Source: Sphingobium sp.
GTDB taxonomy: Bacteria > Pseudomonadota > Alphaproteobacteria > Sphingomonadales > Sphingomonadaceae
Reading direction: 5' to 3'
DNA: 14,371 nt
Assembly (NCBI GenBank): GCA_030148625.1
Contig: JASBTC010000002.1
Location: forward strand, 1 to 14,371
The notes below the pieces were generated by a model. It did no database searches. It was not told where the DNA came from and saw only the letters and a program-made list of their open reading frames with translations. Shown here piece by piece: positions 5,649 to 13,687 of this stretch (its first letter is position 1; each line of letters starts with the position of its first letter). The position numbers and the translations under genes are program-made.

Positions 5649-5816
5649 TATGAGGTCGCCCGACGATTGAGCGAACCGATCCCGGATGTGTCTGCATCCC
5701 CGGAATCGCACAAGAGGCCGACCGGCCAAAATTCGCTTTCAACGCCAAAACGAAAACCCGCGAGACAAATTCGCGCGTCGGGCGTTGAGCACACGCATCC
5801 CAAATCGGAGGACCTG
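5649..5816 (+). other. Intergenic region upstream of sodB
   Basis: 168 bases between pspF and sodB. It is open in the sodB frame from a TTG at 5667, but the translated sequence is Pro/Ser/Arg-rich and not part of the superoxide dismutase family, so I read it as leader/promoter DNA. No convincing promoter box or terminator was identified. The sodB ribosome binding site (CGGAGG, 5807-5812) closes the region. Confidence 0.5.
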
Positions 5817-6440
5817 ATGCCTTTCAAACTACCCGACCTGCCCTATGAGAAGACCGCCCTCGAACCGCATATGTCCGCGGAAACGTTCGATTATCACCAT
5901 GGCAAGCATCACAAGGCCTATGTCGACAAGGTCAATGGCTGGATCGATGAAAAGGGTCTGGCGGGGCTGAGCCTCATCCAGACGATCGAGAAAGCAAAAG
6001 CGGACGGCGACAAGGGCCTGTTCAACAATGCTGCCCAGATCTGGAACCACAGCTTCTTCTGGCAATGCCTGACGCCCGACAGCGCCGCGCCCTCCGCTGC
6101 GCTGCAGGCGCTGATCGACGAGGCTTTCGGATCGACCGATGCGTTGATCGCCAAGCTCAAGGAAGAATCGATCGGTCATTTCGGGTCGGGCTGGGGCTGG
6201 CTGGTGCTCAAGGACGGCAAGCTCGCCGTCACCTCGCTGCACGATGCCGATACGCCGGTCGTCTATCCCGATATCAAGCCGCTGCTGACGCTCGATGTCT
6301 GGGAACATGCCTATTATGTCGATTATCGGAATGCGCGGCCGGACTATCTGGACGCAGTGCTGAAGAAGCTCGTCAACTGGGCGTTCGTCGAACAGAATCT
6401 CGACGGCAAGGGTGCCGAGCGCGCCGACCAGGCGCAATAA
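5817..6440 (+). CDS. sodB: Superoxide dismutase, Fe type
   Basis: A 207-residue cytoplasmic enzyme converting superoxide to hydrogen peroxide and oxygen. Metal ligands are H27 (in YHHGKHH), H78 (in WNHSFFW), D160 and H164 (in LDVWEHAYYVDY). Q74 in NNAAQIWNH is the outer-sphere glutamine position characteristic of iron enzymes (manganese enzymes usually have Gly here), so Fe is the likely metal; cambialism cannot be excluded. The ATG at 5817 is chosen because the family N-terminus MPFKLPDLPYE begins there, with a CGGAGG ribosome binding site 5 nt upstream. It is convergent with yciB across a palindromic repeat. Confidence 0.96.
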   Translation: MPFKLPDLPYEKTALEPHMSAETFDYHHGKHHKAYVDKVNGWIDEKGLAGLSLIQTIEKAKADGDKGLFNNAAQIWNHSFFWQCLTPDSAAPSAALQALIDEAFGSTDALIAKLKEESIGHFGSGWGWLVLKDGKLAVTSLHDADTPVVYPDIKPLLTLDVWEHAYYVDYRNARPDYLDAVLKKLVNWAFVEQNLDGKGAERADQAQ

Positions 6441-6448
6441 CGACACAT

Positions 6449-6526
6449 CGTCATTGCGAGCGGAGCGAAGCAATCCAGGGATGCATCAACCTCTGGATTG
6501 TTTCGTCGCTGCGTCTCTCCATGACG
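6449..6526. repeat. Palindromic repeat element between sodB and yciB
   Basis: The left arm starts CGTCATTGCGAGCGGAGCGA and continues to the CAATCCAG end at about 6478. The right arm (about 6492-6526) holds CTGGATTG and ends ATGACG, an imperfect inverted copy with several mismatches in the middle. This matches a dispersed palindromic repeat type common in proteobacterial genomes (recalled pattern). It sits 9 bases after the sodB stop, where it might also terminate the convergent transcripts. The right arm is more decayed than the left. Confidence 0.75.
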
Positions 6527-6540
6527 GCGGGTGGCTGGAT

Positions 6541-7173
6541 TTACCCTTCGGGCGGTTTTTCCTCGATCACGTCCTTGGCGTCCATTGACAGGCCATGGCG
6601 CATCAGCATCGGGATGTTGGCCAAGCCGAAGACCATCGACAATATCGTGACGCCCCAGACTTTTAGCGTCAGCCATAAATCGAAGCTCAGTGTGGCGCGC
6701 ATGGCTTCGTTGAGCACCGCCATACCTGCGAAGAAGATCGCCATATTGCGCGAAAATTTGAGCCAGCCTTGCTCATTAACCCCGTCAAAGGCGGCATGGA
6801 GCAGAAATTTGAGCAGTGGCTTACCCATCATCAACCCGCCGAACAAAATCAGCGAGCAGAGTGTATAGATAATTGTCGGTTTGATCTGGATGAAGCGCTC
6901 GTCGCGAAAATAGATGGTGAGTCCGCCAAAGCCGACCACCAATATGGCAGAGAGCCAGAGCATGGGCGAGACTTTGCCCAGCTTCAGCTTCGAGATGACC
7001 ACCGCCACCGCGATTGCTGCCATGAAAACTGCGGTTCCTGCGATCACACCGGTCAGCTTGTAGGCGATGAAGAAGATAAGTAGCGGTCCGAAATCGAGCG
7101 CGATGCCCAATCCTCCCGGCTTCTTCTCAACTTTGTCGGGCTGCTCCTCGGTCTTGATGGGCTCACTGGTCAT
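6541..7173 (-). CDS. yciB: Inner-membrane septation/intracellular-septation family protein YciB
   Basis: A 210-residue polytopic membrane protein of the YciB/IspZ (IspA, septation protein A) family. After a charged 20-residue N-terminus come LDFGPLLIFFIAYKLTG and about five hydrophobic segments. Family features include the FGGLTIYFRDERFIQIKPTI region near 81-100 and a NEQGW-x-KFSRNMAIFF stretch. In other bacteria YciB is an inner-membrane protein linked to cell-envelope synthesis and division. The ATG overlaps the TGA of ftsY (ATGA), so it is translationally coupled to the SRP receptor gene. The C-terminus is short and acidic. Confidence 0.9.
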   Translation of the reverse strand: MTSEPIKTEEQPDKVEKKPGGLGIALDFGPLLIFFIAYKLTGVIAGTAVFMAAIAVAVVISKLKLGKVSPMLWLSAILVVGFGGLTIYFRDERFIQIKPTIIYTLCSLILFGGLMMGKPLLKFLLHAAFDGVNEQGWLKFSRNMAIFFAGMAVLNEAMRATLSFDLWLTLKVWGVTILSMVFGLANIPMLMRHGLSMDAKDVIEEKPPEG

Positions 7174-8096
7174 CGATCGGTTCCTGCTATGGCGCCGGCA
7201 AGCTCCTTCGCGTCGAACGGGCGCAGATCGTCCAGCGTCTCGCCGACGCCGATGGCGTGGATCGGCAGGCCGAACTTCTCCGCGGCCGCCACCAGCACGC
7301 CGCCGCGCGCGGTGCCGTCGAGCTTGGTCATCACCAGGCCGGTCACGCCCGCGACTTCCTTGAAGATCTCGATCTGCGACAGCGCATTCTGTCCGGTGGT
7401 GGCGTCGAGCACCAGCACCACGTCATGCGGCGATGCCGGGTTGATCCGGCCGAGCACGCGGCGGATCTTGGCAAGCTCGTCCATCAACTCGCGCTTGTTC
7501 TGCAAGCGGCCGGCGGTGTCGACGATCAGTACGTCGATGCCGGTCTCCGTCGCTTTCTTGACCGCGTCCCAGACGATGCCTGCCGAATCGCCGCCCTCGG
7601 GACCGCTGACGATCGGCACGCCGATCCGGTCCGCCCAAACCTTGAGCTGTCCGATCGCAGCCGCGCGGAACGTGTCGCCCGCCGCCAGCATCACGCCATA
7701 ATCCTGTTCGAGGAACAGATGCGCGAGCTTGGCGATGGTGGTGGTCTTGCCCGATCCGTTGACCCCGATCACCAGGATCACCTGGGGACGCGGAAAGGCT
7801 TCCACCTCCAGCGGCTTCGCCACGGGTGCGAGCACCTTCTCGACCTCTTCTGCGACGAGCTGGCGGACGCCGGCCTCGTCGATGCCGCGATCATAACGCC
7901 CTTCGGCCAGCCGCTCGCGCACGCGCGCCGCCATGCCGGGGCCGAGATCTGAGACGATCAGCGCTTCTTCGATCTCGTCGAGCTGGGCCTCGTCGAGCGC
8001 GGATTTGGTGAACAGCCCGGTCAGATTCTCGCCGAGCTTGTCGGAGGTTCGCTTGAAGCCGCCGATCAGTTTCCGATGCCAGGGAGTCTCGCTCAT
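7170..8096 (-). CDS. ftsY: Signal recognition particle receptor FtsY
   Basis: A 308-residue SRP GTPase made of N and G domains only. The P-loop GVNGSGKTTT is at 111-120, DTFRAAA at 141-147, DTAGRLQNK at 193-201 and TKLDGTARGG at 257-266. FtsY docks the SRP-ribosome complex at the inner membrane and hands it to the Sec translocon or YidC; its partner Ffh is encoded at 12178-13638. The long acidic A domain of E. coli FtsY is absent, as in many alphaproteobacteria; the first 30 residues contain a basic amphipathic helix (WHRKLIGGFKRTSDKL) likely to bind the membrane. Its ATG overlaps the mtaB stop (ATGA), and its stop overlaps the yciB start. Confidence 0.97.
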   Translation of the reverse strand: MSETPWHRKLIGGFKRTSDKLGENLTGLFTKSALDEAQLDEIEEALIVSDLGPGMAARVRERLAEGRYDRGIDEAGVRQLVAEEVEKVLAPVAKPLEVEAFPRPQVILVIGVNGSGKTTTIAKLAHLFLEQDYGVMLAAGDTFRAAAIGQLKVWADRIGVPIVSGPEGGDSAGIVWDAVKKATETGIDVLIVDTAGRLQNKRELMDELAKIRRVLGRINPASPHDVVLVLDATTGQNALSQIEIFKEVAGVTGLVMTKLDGTARGGVLVAAAEKFGLPIHAIGVGETLDDLRPFDAKELAGAIAGTDR

Positions 8097-9409
8097 ATCG
8101 GCGCGCCGATCAGCCGATTGCGATCAACATCGGTAATTTTCACGTCCAGAATTCCTCCAACGTCATTCCCGCGAAAGCGGGAATCCCGCTTTCTATTCTG
8201 TGCCGTCTCCTGAAAAGCGGGATTCCCGCTTTCGCGGGAATGACGGAGAGGCTGAAGTCTCGCAAAATTGCCGGCATGGCCGCCGCCATCGCGCTCGACG
8301 AGAACCGCCTGCACACTGCCGATCAGGCTTTCCAGCCAGCGCCCCTGCCGTGCCGTGGCGGCCTCACGCAGGCGCCGCGCGCGTGCCTTGGCAACCTCGC
8401 GTTCGACCTGGGGCATGCGCGCGGCCGGGGTTCCGGCGCGCGGCGAATAGGGAAAGACATGGGCGTGGACGATGTCGCAATCGTCGATCAGCGCCAGCGT
8501 GTTCTCGAACATCGCGTCGGTCTCGGTCGGGAATCCGGCGATGATGTCCGCGCCGATCGCGATCTCCGGCCGTGCGGCCTTCAGCCGCTCGACGATCGCG
8601 ACGGACTGCGCGCGATCGTGGCGCCGCTTCATCCGCTTGAGGACCATGTCGTCGCCGGCCTGGAGCGAGAGATGGAGGTGCGGCATCACCCGCGGCTCAC
8701 CGGTCAGCAGCGCGAACAGCCGATCGTCGATCTCGACCGAGTCGAGCGAAGACAGGCGCAGGCGGGGCAGGGTGGGGACATGCGTCAGGATACGCTCGAC
8801 CAGCGTGCCGAGCGTGGGGCTGCCCGGCAGGTCGGGGCCGTAGCTGGTCAAATCGACGCCGGTCAGCACGACTTCGTTATAGCCGGCATCGACCAGCGCC
8901 TTGATGCGGTCGATCACCGCGCCGGCGGGCACCGAGCGGCTGTTGCCGCGGCCATAGGGGATGACGCAGAAGGTGCAGCGATGGTCGCAGCCATTCTGCA
9001 CCTCGACGAATGCGCGGCTATTGTCGGCGAAGCTCGAGACGAGATGCGGGGCGGTCTGCCGCACCGCCATGATGTCGGACACCTGGACGCGTTCACCCAT
9101 GGCGGCGGGCGGCAGAAAGGCGCTGGCCTCCAGTTTCTCGCGATTGCCGAGCACGAGCGACACTTCGGGCATGGCTGCGAAGCCTTCGGGTTCGATCTGC
9201 GCGGCGCAGCCGGTGACGACGATCCGCGCCTCCGGCCGGGCGCGGTGCGCACGACGGATTGCCTGCCGTGTCTGGCGAACGGCTTCGGCGGTCACCGCGC
9301 AGCTGTTCACGATCACCAGATCGTCGGCGTCGGGCGTCAGCGCGCGCATCGCTTCGCTTTCGGCGATGTTGAGGCGGCAGCCCATCGTGATGATCTCGGG
9401 CCCACTCAT
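8093..9409 (-). CDS. mtaB: tRNA (t6A37) methylthiotransferase MtaB with repeat-encoded insertion
   Basis: A 438-residue radical-SAM methylthiotransferase that converts t6A37 to ms2t6A37 in tRNA. N-terminal UPF0004 cysteines are C11 (MGCRLN), C37 (NSCAVT) and C68 (TGCAAQ); the radical-SAM cluster is C141-x3-C145-x2-C148 (NGCDHRCTFC). The C-terminal TRAM-like domain (about 375-438) is interrupted at residues 389-416 by HSRESGNP...RDSRFRGND, which is the direct translation of an 85-bp palindrome. The flanking parts (GHAGNFARLQPL and ILDVKITDVDRNRLIG) still look like the two halves of the domain, so the frame is preserved. The start at 9409 is chosen for the SGPEIITMGC family N-terminus and GCGGAGCC upstream; starting at 9466 would overlap dapF by 41 bases. 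Confidence 0.92.
   Translation of the reverse strand: MSGPEIITMGCRLNIAESEAMRALTPDADDLVIVNSCAVTAEAVRQTRQAIRRAHRARPEARIVVTGCAAQIEPEGFAAMPEVSLVLGNREKLEASAFLPPAAMGERVQVSDIMAVRQTAPHLVSSFADNSRAFVEVQNGCDHRCTFCVIPYGRGNSRSVPAGAVIDRIKALVDAGYNEVVLTGVDLTSYGPDLPGSPTLGTLVERILTHVPTLPRLRLSSLDSVEIDDRLFALLTGEPRVMPHLHLSLQAGDDMVLKRMKRRHDRAQSVAIVERLKAARPEIAIGADIIAGFPTETDAMFENTLALIDDCDIVHAHVFPYSPRAGTPAARMPQVEREVAKARARRLREAATARQGRWLESLIGSVQAVLVERDGGGHAGNFARLQPLRHSRESGNPAFQETAQNRKRDSRFRGNDVGGILDVKITDVDRNRLIGAPI
8161..8245. repeat. 85-bp palindromic repeat inside mtaB
   Basis: Two perfect 32-base inverted arms (8161-8192 and 8214-8245) flank a 21-base loop. Outer ends are CGTCATTCCCGCG and its complement. Each arm itself contains the small hairpin TCCCGC-GAAA-GCGGGA. 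It lies wholly within the mtaB coding sequence. The perfect arms suggest recent insertion or strong constraint. The length (85) is not a multiple of three, so frame maintenance required one more change at the junction; no target duplication is obvious. Confidence 0.92.
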
Positions 9410-9425
9410 TCCGGCCGGCTCCGCA

Positions 9426-10241
9426 TCAGTCCAGCCAGCCAGTGTCGATCTCGCCCGAAAACACATGGGTGGCGGCGCCTGTCATGTGAATCGCTTCGCC
9501 CGGCTGCCAATCGATCTCCAGCGCGCCGCCGGGCAGGGTGACGGTGACCGGGCCGGAAACCAGGCCCAGCCGGATCGCGGCGACCGCGGTCGCGCAGGCG
9601 CCGGTGCCGCAGGCGCGGGTCAGGCCGACGCCGCGTTCCCAGACGCGGAGGTCGATCGCGGATGGGCCGGTGACCGTCGCGACGTTGACGTTGATGCGTT
9701 CGGGGAACAGCGCGTCGGTTTCGATACGTGGGCCGAGCATTTCCAGCGGCACCGCATGGGCGTCGGCGACGAAGAAGACCACATGCGGGTTGCCGACATT
9801 GACGACGGTCGGGCGTTCCAGCCCGTCCCAGCCGACCGGCATGTCGCGCGTATCCATGGCATAGGCCAGCGGAATGGTCTGCCAGTCGAAGCGCGGATGG
9901 CCCATGTCGATCGTGGCGCCGTCGCCGGCCGTGCGGCCATGGAGGATTCCGGCCAGCGTCTCGATGCGGACGTCACTGCCGAGCAGGCGCGTGACGCAGC
10001 GCGTGGCGTTGCCGCATGCCTCCACCTCGCTGCCATCGGCATTGAAGATGCGCATGCGCGCATCGGCCTCGGTCGACGCTTCGATGATGATGAGCTGATC
10101 GCAGCCGACGCCGGTATGGCGATCGGCGATCGCGCGGATATGCGCCTCGCTCAGCGAGACCGGCTGCACGCGCGCATCGATCACGACGAAGTCGTTGCCG
10201 AGCCCATGCATCTTGTGAAAGGCGATGCCCATTCCCCGCAT
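9426..10241 (-). CDS. dapF: Diaminopimelate epimerase
   Basis: A 271-residue cytoplasmic enzyme that epimerises LL- to meso-diaminopimelate for lysine and peptidoglycan synthesis. The two-base catalytic cysteines are C76 (EACGNATRC) and C211 (RACGTGACAT); the N-terminal signature FHKMHGLGNDFVVIDAR and the DMGHPRF and NVGNPHVV segments are typical. Start ATG is at 10241; ATG at 10232 (MGIAFHK) is an equally possible start. Its stop lies 16 nt before mtaB, and mtaB overlaps ftsY, so dapF-mtaB-ftsY-yciB is probably one operon. Confidence 0.96.
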   Translation of the reverse strand: MRGMGIAFHKMHGLGNDFVVIDARVQPVSLSEAHIRAIADRHTGVGCDQLIIIEASTEADARMRIFNADGSEVEACGNATRCVTRLLGSDVRIETLAGILHGRTAGDGATIDMGHPRFDWQTIPLAYAMDTRDMPVGWDGLERPTVVNVGNPHVVFFVADAHAVPLEMLGPRIETDALFPERINVNVATVTGPSAIDLRVWERGVGLTRACGTGACATAVAAIRLGLVSGPVTVTLPGGALEIDWQPGEAIHMTGAATHVFSGEIDTGWLD

Positions 10242-10310
10242 CTAGGGCCTGCCCCGGTAACTCGCAATGCCGGGATCGGTCGAAGTCGGCGGTGGCCGCG
10301 ATCCGTATCG

Positions 10311-11972
10311 TCAGCCGGTCTTGCGGACGGTCTCGATCGGTTCGACGGGCTCGTCGGCATCGGTGCCGCGCGCGCGCAGCGCGGGCAGCAGATGCTTGTC
10401 GGCCAGCAGCCGCCGAACCTGGGTGACCGGGATCGGCTTGCCGAAATACCAGCCCTGGCCCTTGTGGACGCCCAGCAGGCGCAGCCGCTGCATGATCTCT
10501 TCGTCCTCGATGCCTTCGGCGGTGACGGGCAGGCCCAGGCTGTCGCCCAGCCGAGTGATCGCATTGACGATCGCCGCACTCTCCGGATTCTCGTTGATCG
10601 ACGAGACGAAGCTGCGATCGATCTTGATGCGATCGAAGGGCAGCGCGCGCAGATGCGCCAGCGAGCTGTAGCCGGTGCCGAAATCGTCGAGCGCCAGCTT
10701 GATGCCCTGATTCTTCAGGCTACCGACGATCGATTGGGCCAGCGACAGATTCTCGAACAGCGAACTTTCGGTGATCTCGACTTCGAGCCGGTTGGCGGGG
10801 AAGCCGGTTTCGACGATCAGCTTCACCAGCTTCTGAGCCAGCCAGGGATCCTTGAGCTGCGCCGGCGAGATGTTGACCGACAGGCTGAGCGATGGATCCC
10901 AGTCGCGGCCATGCTCCATCGCCTGGCGGATGACCGACATCGACATTTCGGCGATCAGGCCGGTTTCCTCGGCCACGGGAACGAACTGGTCGGGCGAGAT
11001 CAGGCCCTGTGCCGGGCTTTCCCAGCGCGCCAGCACTTCGAAACCGTTGAGGCGGCCGGTGGCGAGGTCCACCTGCTGTTCGTAATAGGGAACGAACTCG
11101 CCCTTGGGGATTCCGGTGCGCAGGCCGGCTTCGACCGCGTTGCGCGCCTGAAGGTCGCGCTCCATCGAGGTGTCGAACCAGCAATAGCGGTTCCGGCCCG
11201 AATTCTTCGCCGCATACATGGCGATATCGGCGCGGCGCATCAGCGATTCGACGCTGTCGCAGTCGATCTCCGAGCGCGCGATGCCGACCGAGACGCTGAT
11301 ATGGGTATGCGCGCCATCGGTGTCGAAGGGCTGGGCGAGGCGCGAGACGATCTGCTCGGCGATGCGGTTGACCGTTTCGTCATTTTGCGGATCGAACAGG
11401 AAGGCGCAGGCGAATTCGTCGCCGCCCAGGCGTGCGGTCAGCGAGACCGGGGGCATGGCGCGCTGGATCTCGGCCGAAACGGTGCGGAGCAGCGCGTCGC
11501 CGGTGGCGTGGCCGTGCACGTCATTGACGTTCTTGAAGTTATCGAGGTCGAGCATCAGCATCGCCACGCATTTCTGGCGGCGATCGGCGCGCGCGAGCAT
11601 CGCGGCGCCTTCTTCGGCAAGCGAACGGCGGTTCAGGAATCCGGTAAGGGGGTCGGTGGAGGCGAGTTGGCGTGCGCGCTCTTCGGCGGCGGTGCGCTCG
11701 CGCACCTCGGTGGCGAGGTCGGTGTAGCGGCGCCAGCCGAACAGGATCAGCGCGACGTTGAGCAGCAGCATGATCGCGACCGTGCGGTTCGGGCCGCCGC
11801 CGACGCCGGTGATCGTGTCGATCGCGCTGCTCACCACGTTTCCGCCAGTGCCGACGAACAGCAGGATCGCCGCGACGGTGACTCCGCCGGTCAGCAGATC
11901 GCGCCGCGCGCTGTTCACGGCGGACCCTCGACTGTTGAGTTCGCTGCTATCCCCGTTCATGTTCTGCCCCAT
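10311..11972 (-). CDS. Membrane GGDEF-EAL cyclic-di-GMP signalling protein
   Basis: A 553-residue protein from ATG 11972 (ATG 11960, five residues... four codons on, has a better-spaced GGGGCAG ribosome site). Two membrane segments lie at about 27-50 and 64-80, then a short linker and a GGDEF domain (TDPLTGFLNRR at 106-116, DLDNFK at 142-147, GGDEF at 183-187, intact). No RxxD inhibitory site precedes GGDEF. The EAL domain follows with EVL in place of EAL (FEVLARW); the other phosphodiesterase residues are present: SVNISPAQL, EVEITES, LDDFGTGYSS, IKIDRSF, TAEGIE and GQGWYFGKP. Both cyclase and phosphodiesterase activities are therefore possible. There is no periplasmic sensor domain between the two membrane segments. 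It is divergent from ffh and 69 nt from dapF. Confidence 0.93.
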   Translation of the reverse strand: MGQNMNGDSSELNSRGSAVNSARRDLLTGGVTVAAILLFVGTGGNVVSSAIDTITGVGGGPNRTVAIMLLLNVALILFGWRRYTDLATEVRERTAAEERARQLASTDPLTGFLNRRSLAEEGAAMLARADRRQKCVAMLMLDLDNFKNVNDVHGHATGDALLRTVSAEIQRAMPPVSLTARLGGDEFACAFLFDPQNDETVNRIAEQIVSRLAQPFDTDGAHTHISVSVGIARSEIDCDSVESLMRRADIAMYAAKNSGRNRYCWFDTSMERDLQARNAVEAGLRTGIPKGEFVPYYEQQVDLATGRLNGFEVLARWESPAQGLISPDQFVPVAEETGLIAEMSMSVIRQAMEHGRDWDPSLSLSVNISPAQLKDPWLAQKLVKLIVETGFPANRLEVEITESSLFENLSLAQSIVGSLKNQGIKLALDDFGTGYSSLAHLRALPFDRIKIDRSFVSSINENPESAAIVNAITRLGDSLGLPVTAEGIEDEEIMQRLRLLGVHKGQGWYFGKPIPVTQVRRLLADKHLLPALRARGTDADEPVEPIETVRKTG

Positions 11973-12177
11973 ATCCCCGATCCATCGGCGTTCTTGGGCC
12001 AAAGGCGTATAAATTGCGTTAAGCGTGCCCGGCTTGCGCGCGATCGCACTTTGGGCTAGTGGCGCCGCAAGATCGTTCCGAACGGTTCGAGGCAATGGTT
12101 CACGCTGGCTGACGAGGTTTCGTCCGCCGGCGTTTCTTGCGTTTCGCGGATCGTCGGCACGGAAGTGGAGCGTTGCG
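11973..12177. promoter_or_regulatory. Divergent intergenic region, GGDEF-EAL gene / ffh
   Basis: 205 bases between two divergent starts, so promoters for both genes should lie here. It includes an AT-richer patch (TATAAATTGCGTTAA, around 12008-12022) unusual for this DNA. A weak rightward promoter candidate is TTGCGC with TAGTGG 17 bases on. The ffh ribosome site (GTGGAGCG) lies near 12166-12173. Promoter boxes are not reliable from sequence alone. Confidence 0.4.
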
Positions 12178-13638
12178 ATGTTCGAATCTCTGAGCGAAAG
12201 GCTGGGCGGCGTCTTCGATCGCCTGCGCGGGCGCGGTGCGCTTGGCGAGGCCGATGTGCGCGCGGCGATGCGCGAAGTCCGCATCGCGCTGCTCGAGGCC
12301 GACGTCGCGCTGCCGGTGGTCCGCGATTTCATCGACAAGGTGACCGAACGCGCGGTCGGCCATCAGGTGATCAAATCGGTCACGCCTGGCCAGCAGGTCG
12401 TCAAGATCGTCAACGACGCGCTCGTCGAGATGCTGGGCGGCGAGAATGGCGGCGAAGCGGCCGAGCTCGAACTCGGCGTCACCCCGCCCGCGATCGTGAT
12501 GATGGTCGGCCTTCAGGGTTCGGGTAAGACCACCACGACCGCCAAGCTTGCCAAGCGGCTGACCGAGAAGGACCGCAAAAAGGTTCTGATGGCGTCGCTC
12601 GACGTCAATCGCCCCGCCGCGCAGGAACAACTCGCGACGCTGGGCGAACAGGTGAGCGTCACCACGCTCCCGATCGTCGCCGGGCAGCAGCCCGTGGATA
12701 TCGCGCGCCGTGCGCTCAACGCCGCGAAGCTCCAGGGCTTCGACGTGCTGATGCTCGACACCGCGGGCCGCCTCCATATCGATCAGGCGCTGATGGAGGA
12801 GATGAAGGCGGTCGCCGACGTCGCGCAACCGCAGGAAATCCTGCTGGTGGTCGACTCGCTGACCGGCCAGGACGCCGTCAACGTCGCCAAGAGCTTCTCC
12901 GAGCAGGTGCCGCTCACAGGTGTCGTGCTCACCCGCATGGACGGCGATGCGCGCGGCGGTGCCGCGCTGTCGATGCGCGCGGTCACCGGCAAGCCGATCA
13001 AGTTCGCCGGTGTCGGTGAAAAGCTCGATGCGATCGAGCCTTTCCACCCGAGCCGCGTCGCCGGCCGCATCCTGGGCATGGGCGATGTCGTCAGCCTGGT
13101 CGAGCGCGCCACCGAGACCATCCAGGCCGACGAGGCCGAAAAGCTCGCGCAGAAGATGGCCAAGGGCCAGTTCGACATGAACGATCTGCGCTCGCAGCTT
13201 CAGCAGATGAAGCGCATGGGCGGCCTGGGCGCGCTCGCATCGATGATGCCGGGCGTGAAGAAGGTCCAGAACGCGATGGCGAACGGGCAGGTCGACGATC
13301 GCATCCTGGTCCGCATGGACGCGATCATCGGATCGATGACGCCCAAGGAGCGCACCAAGCCCGAGCTGCTCAATGCCAAGCGCAAGATCCGCGTCGCCAA
13401 TGGCAGCGGCACCACCGTCCAGGACGTCAACCGGCTGCTCAAGATGCACCAGGAAATGGCGACCGCGATGAAGAAGATCCGCAAGATGGGCGGGTTGAAG
13501 GGGCTCGGCGCGCTGTTCGGGCGCGGCGGAATCGAAGGCGTGATGGGCAGCGGCGCGCTGCCGCCCATGGGTGGCCTGCCCGGTCTGGGCGGCCCGCCGG
13601 GATTGCCCCCCGGCTTCGGAAAGTTTCGGAAGAAGTAA
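12178..13638 (+). CDS. ffh: Signal recognition particle GTPase Ffh (SRP54)
   Basis: A 486-residue protein with N, G and M domains. P-loop GLQGSGKTTT is at 111-120; DVNRPAAQEQ, DTAGRLHID and TRMDGDARGG follow in order. The methionine-rich M domain (from about 315) includes FDMNDLRSQLQQMKRMGG and the 4.5S-RNA-binding region KRKIRVANGSGTTVQDVN. The C-terminus is a Gly/Pro-rich tail ending GKFRKK. Ffh with 4.5S RNA binds signal sequences on ribosomes and delivers them to FtsY. ATG 12178 is chosen because the family N-terminus MFESLSERLGGVFDRLRG starts there; the frame is open upstream but without family sequence. It heads the common ffh-rpsP-rimM order. Confidence 0.97.
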   Translation: MFESLSERLGGVFDRLRGRGALGEADVRAAMREVRIALLEADVALPVVRDFIDKVTERAVGHQVIKSVTPGQQVVKIVNDALVEMLGGENGGEAAELELGVTPPAIVMMVGLQGSGKTTTTAKLAKRLTEKDRKKVLMASLDVNRPAAQEQLATLGEQVSVTTLPIVAGQQPVDIARRALNAAKLQGFDVLMLDTAGRLHIDQALMEEMKAVADVAQPQEILLVVDSLTGQDAVNVAKSFSEQVPLTGVVLTRMDGDARGGAALSMRAVTGKPIKFAGVGEKLDAIEPFHPSRVAGRILGMGDVVSLVERATETIQADEAEKLAQKMAKGQFDMNDLRSQLQQMKRMGGLGALASMMPGVKKVQNAMANGQVDDRILVRMDAIIGSMTPKERTKPELLNAKRKIRVANGSGTTVQDVNRLLKMHQEMATAMKKIRKMGGLKGLGALFGRGGIEGVMGSGALPPMGGLPGLGGPPGLPPGFGKFRKK

Positions 13639-13687
13639 TCAGTTTAAATCAACCAATTCAAAGCATTGAAAAGAAGGAAGAAGAAAA

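Noticed and set aside
4548..5729. 393-codon leftward frame opposite pspF
   Set aside because: Antisense to PspF, whose AAA+ motifs are unambiguous; the frame would also cover the psp regulatory region.
5667..5816. N-terminal extension of sodB
   Set aside because: The frame is open from a TTG, but superoxide dismutase homology starts at MPFKLPDLPYE with a good ribosome site at 5807-5812.
8161..8245. CRISPR or terminator interpretation of the mtaB palindrome
   Set aside because: Only one inverted pair with no repeat-spacer periodicity, and it lies inside an intact coding frame with no U-tract.
8961..12059. Very long rightward open frame (about 1030 codons) opposite mtaB, dapF and the GGDEF-EAL gene
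   Set aside because: It is antisense to three well-supported conserved genes, and its translation is His/Arg/Asp-rich without recognisable domains. Long antisense frames are expected in high-GC DNA with strong third-position bias.
12025..12177. N-terminal extension of ffh
   Set aside because: The open frame continues upstream without Ffh family sequence; MFESLSERLGG is the standard N-terminus and has a ribosome site.
12100..13449. 449-codon leftward frame opposite ffh
   Set aside because: Shadow of ffh; composition is Asp/His/Leu-rich with no known domain.
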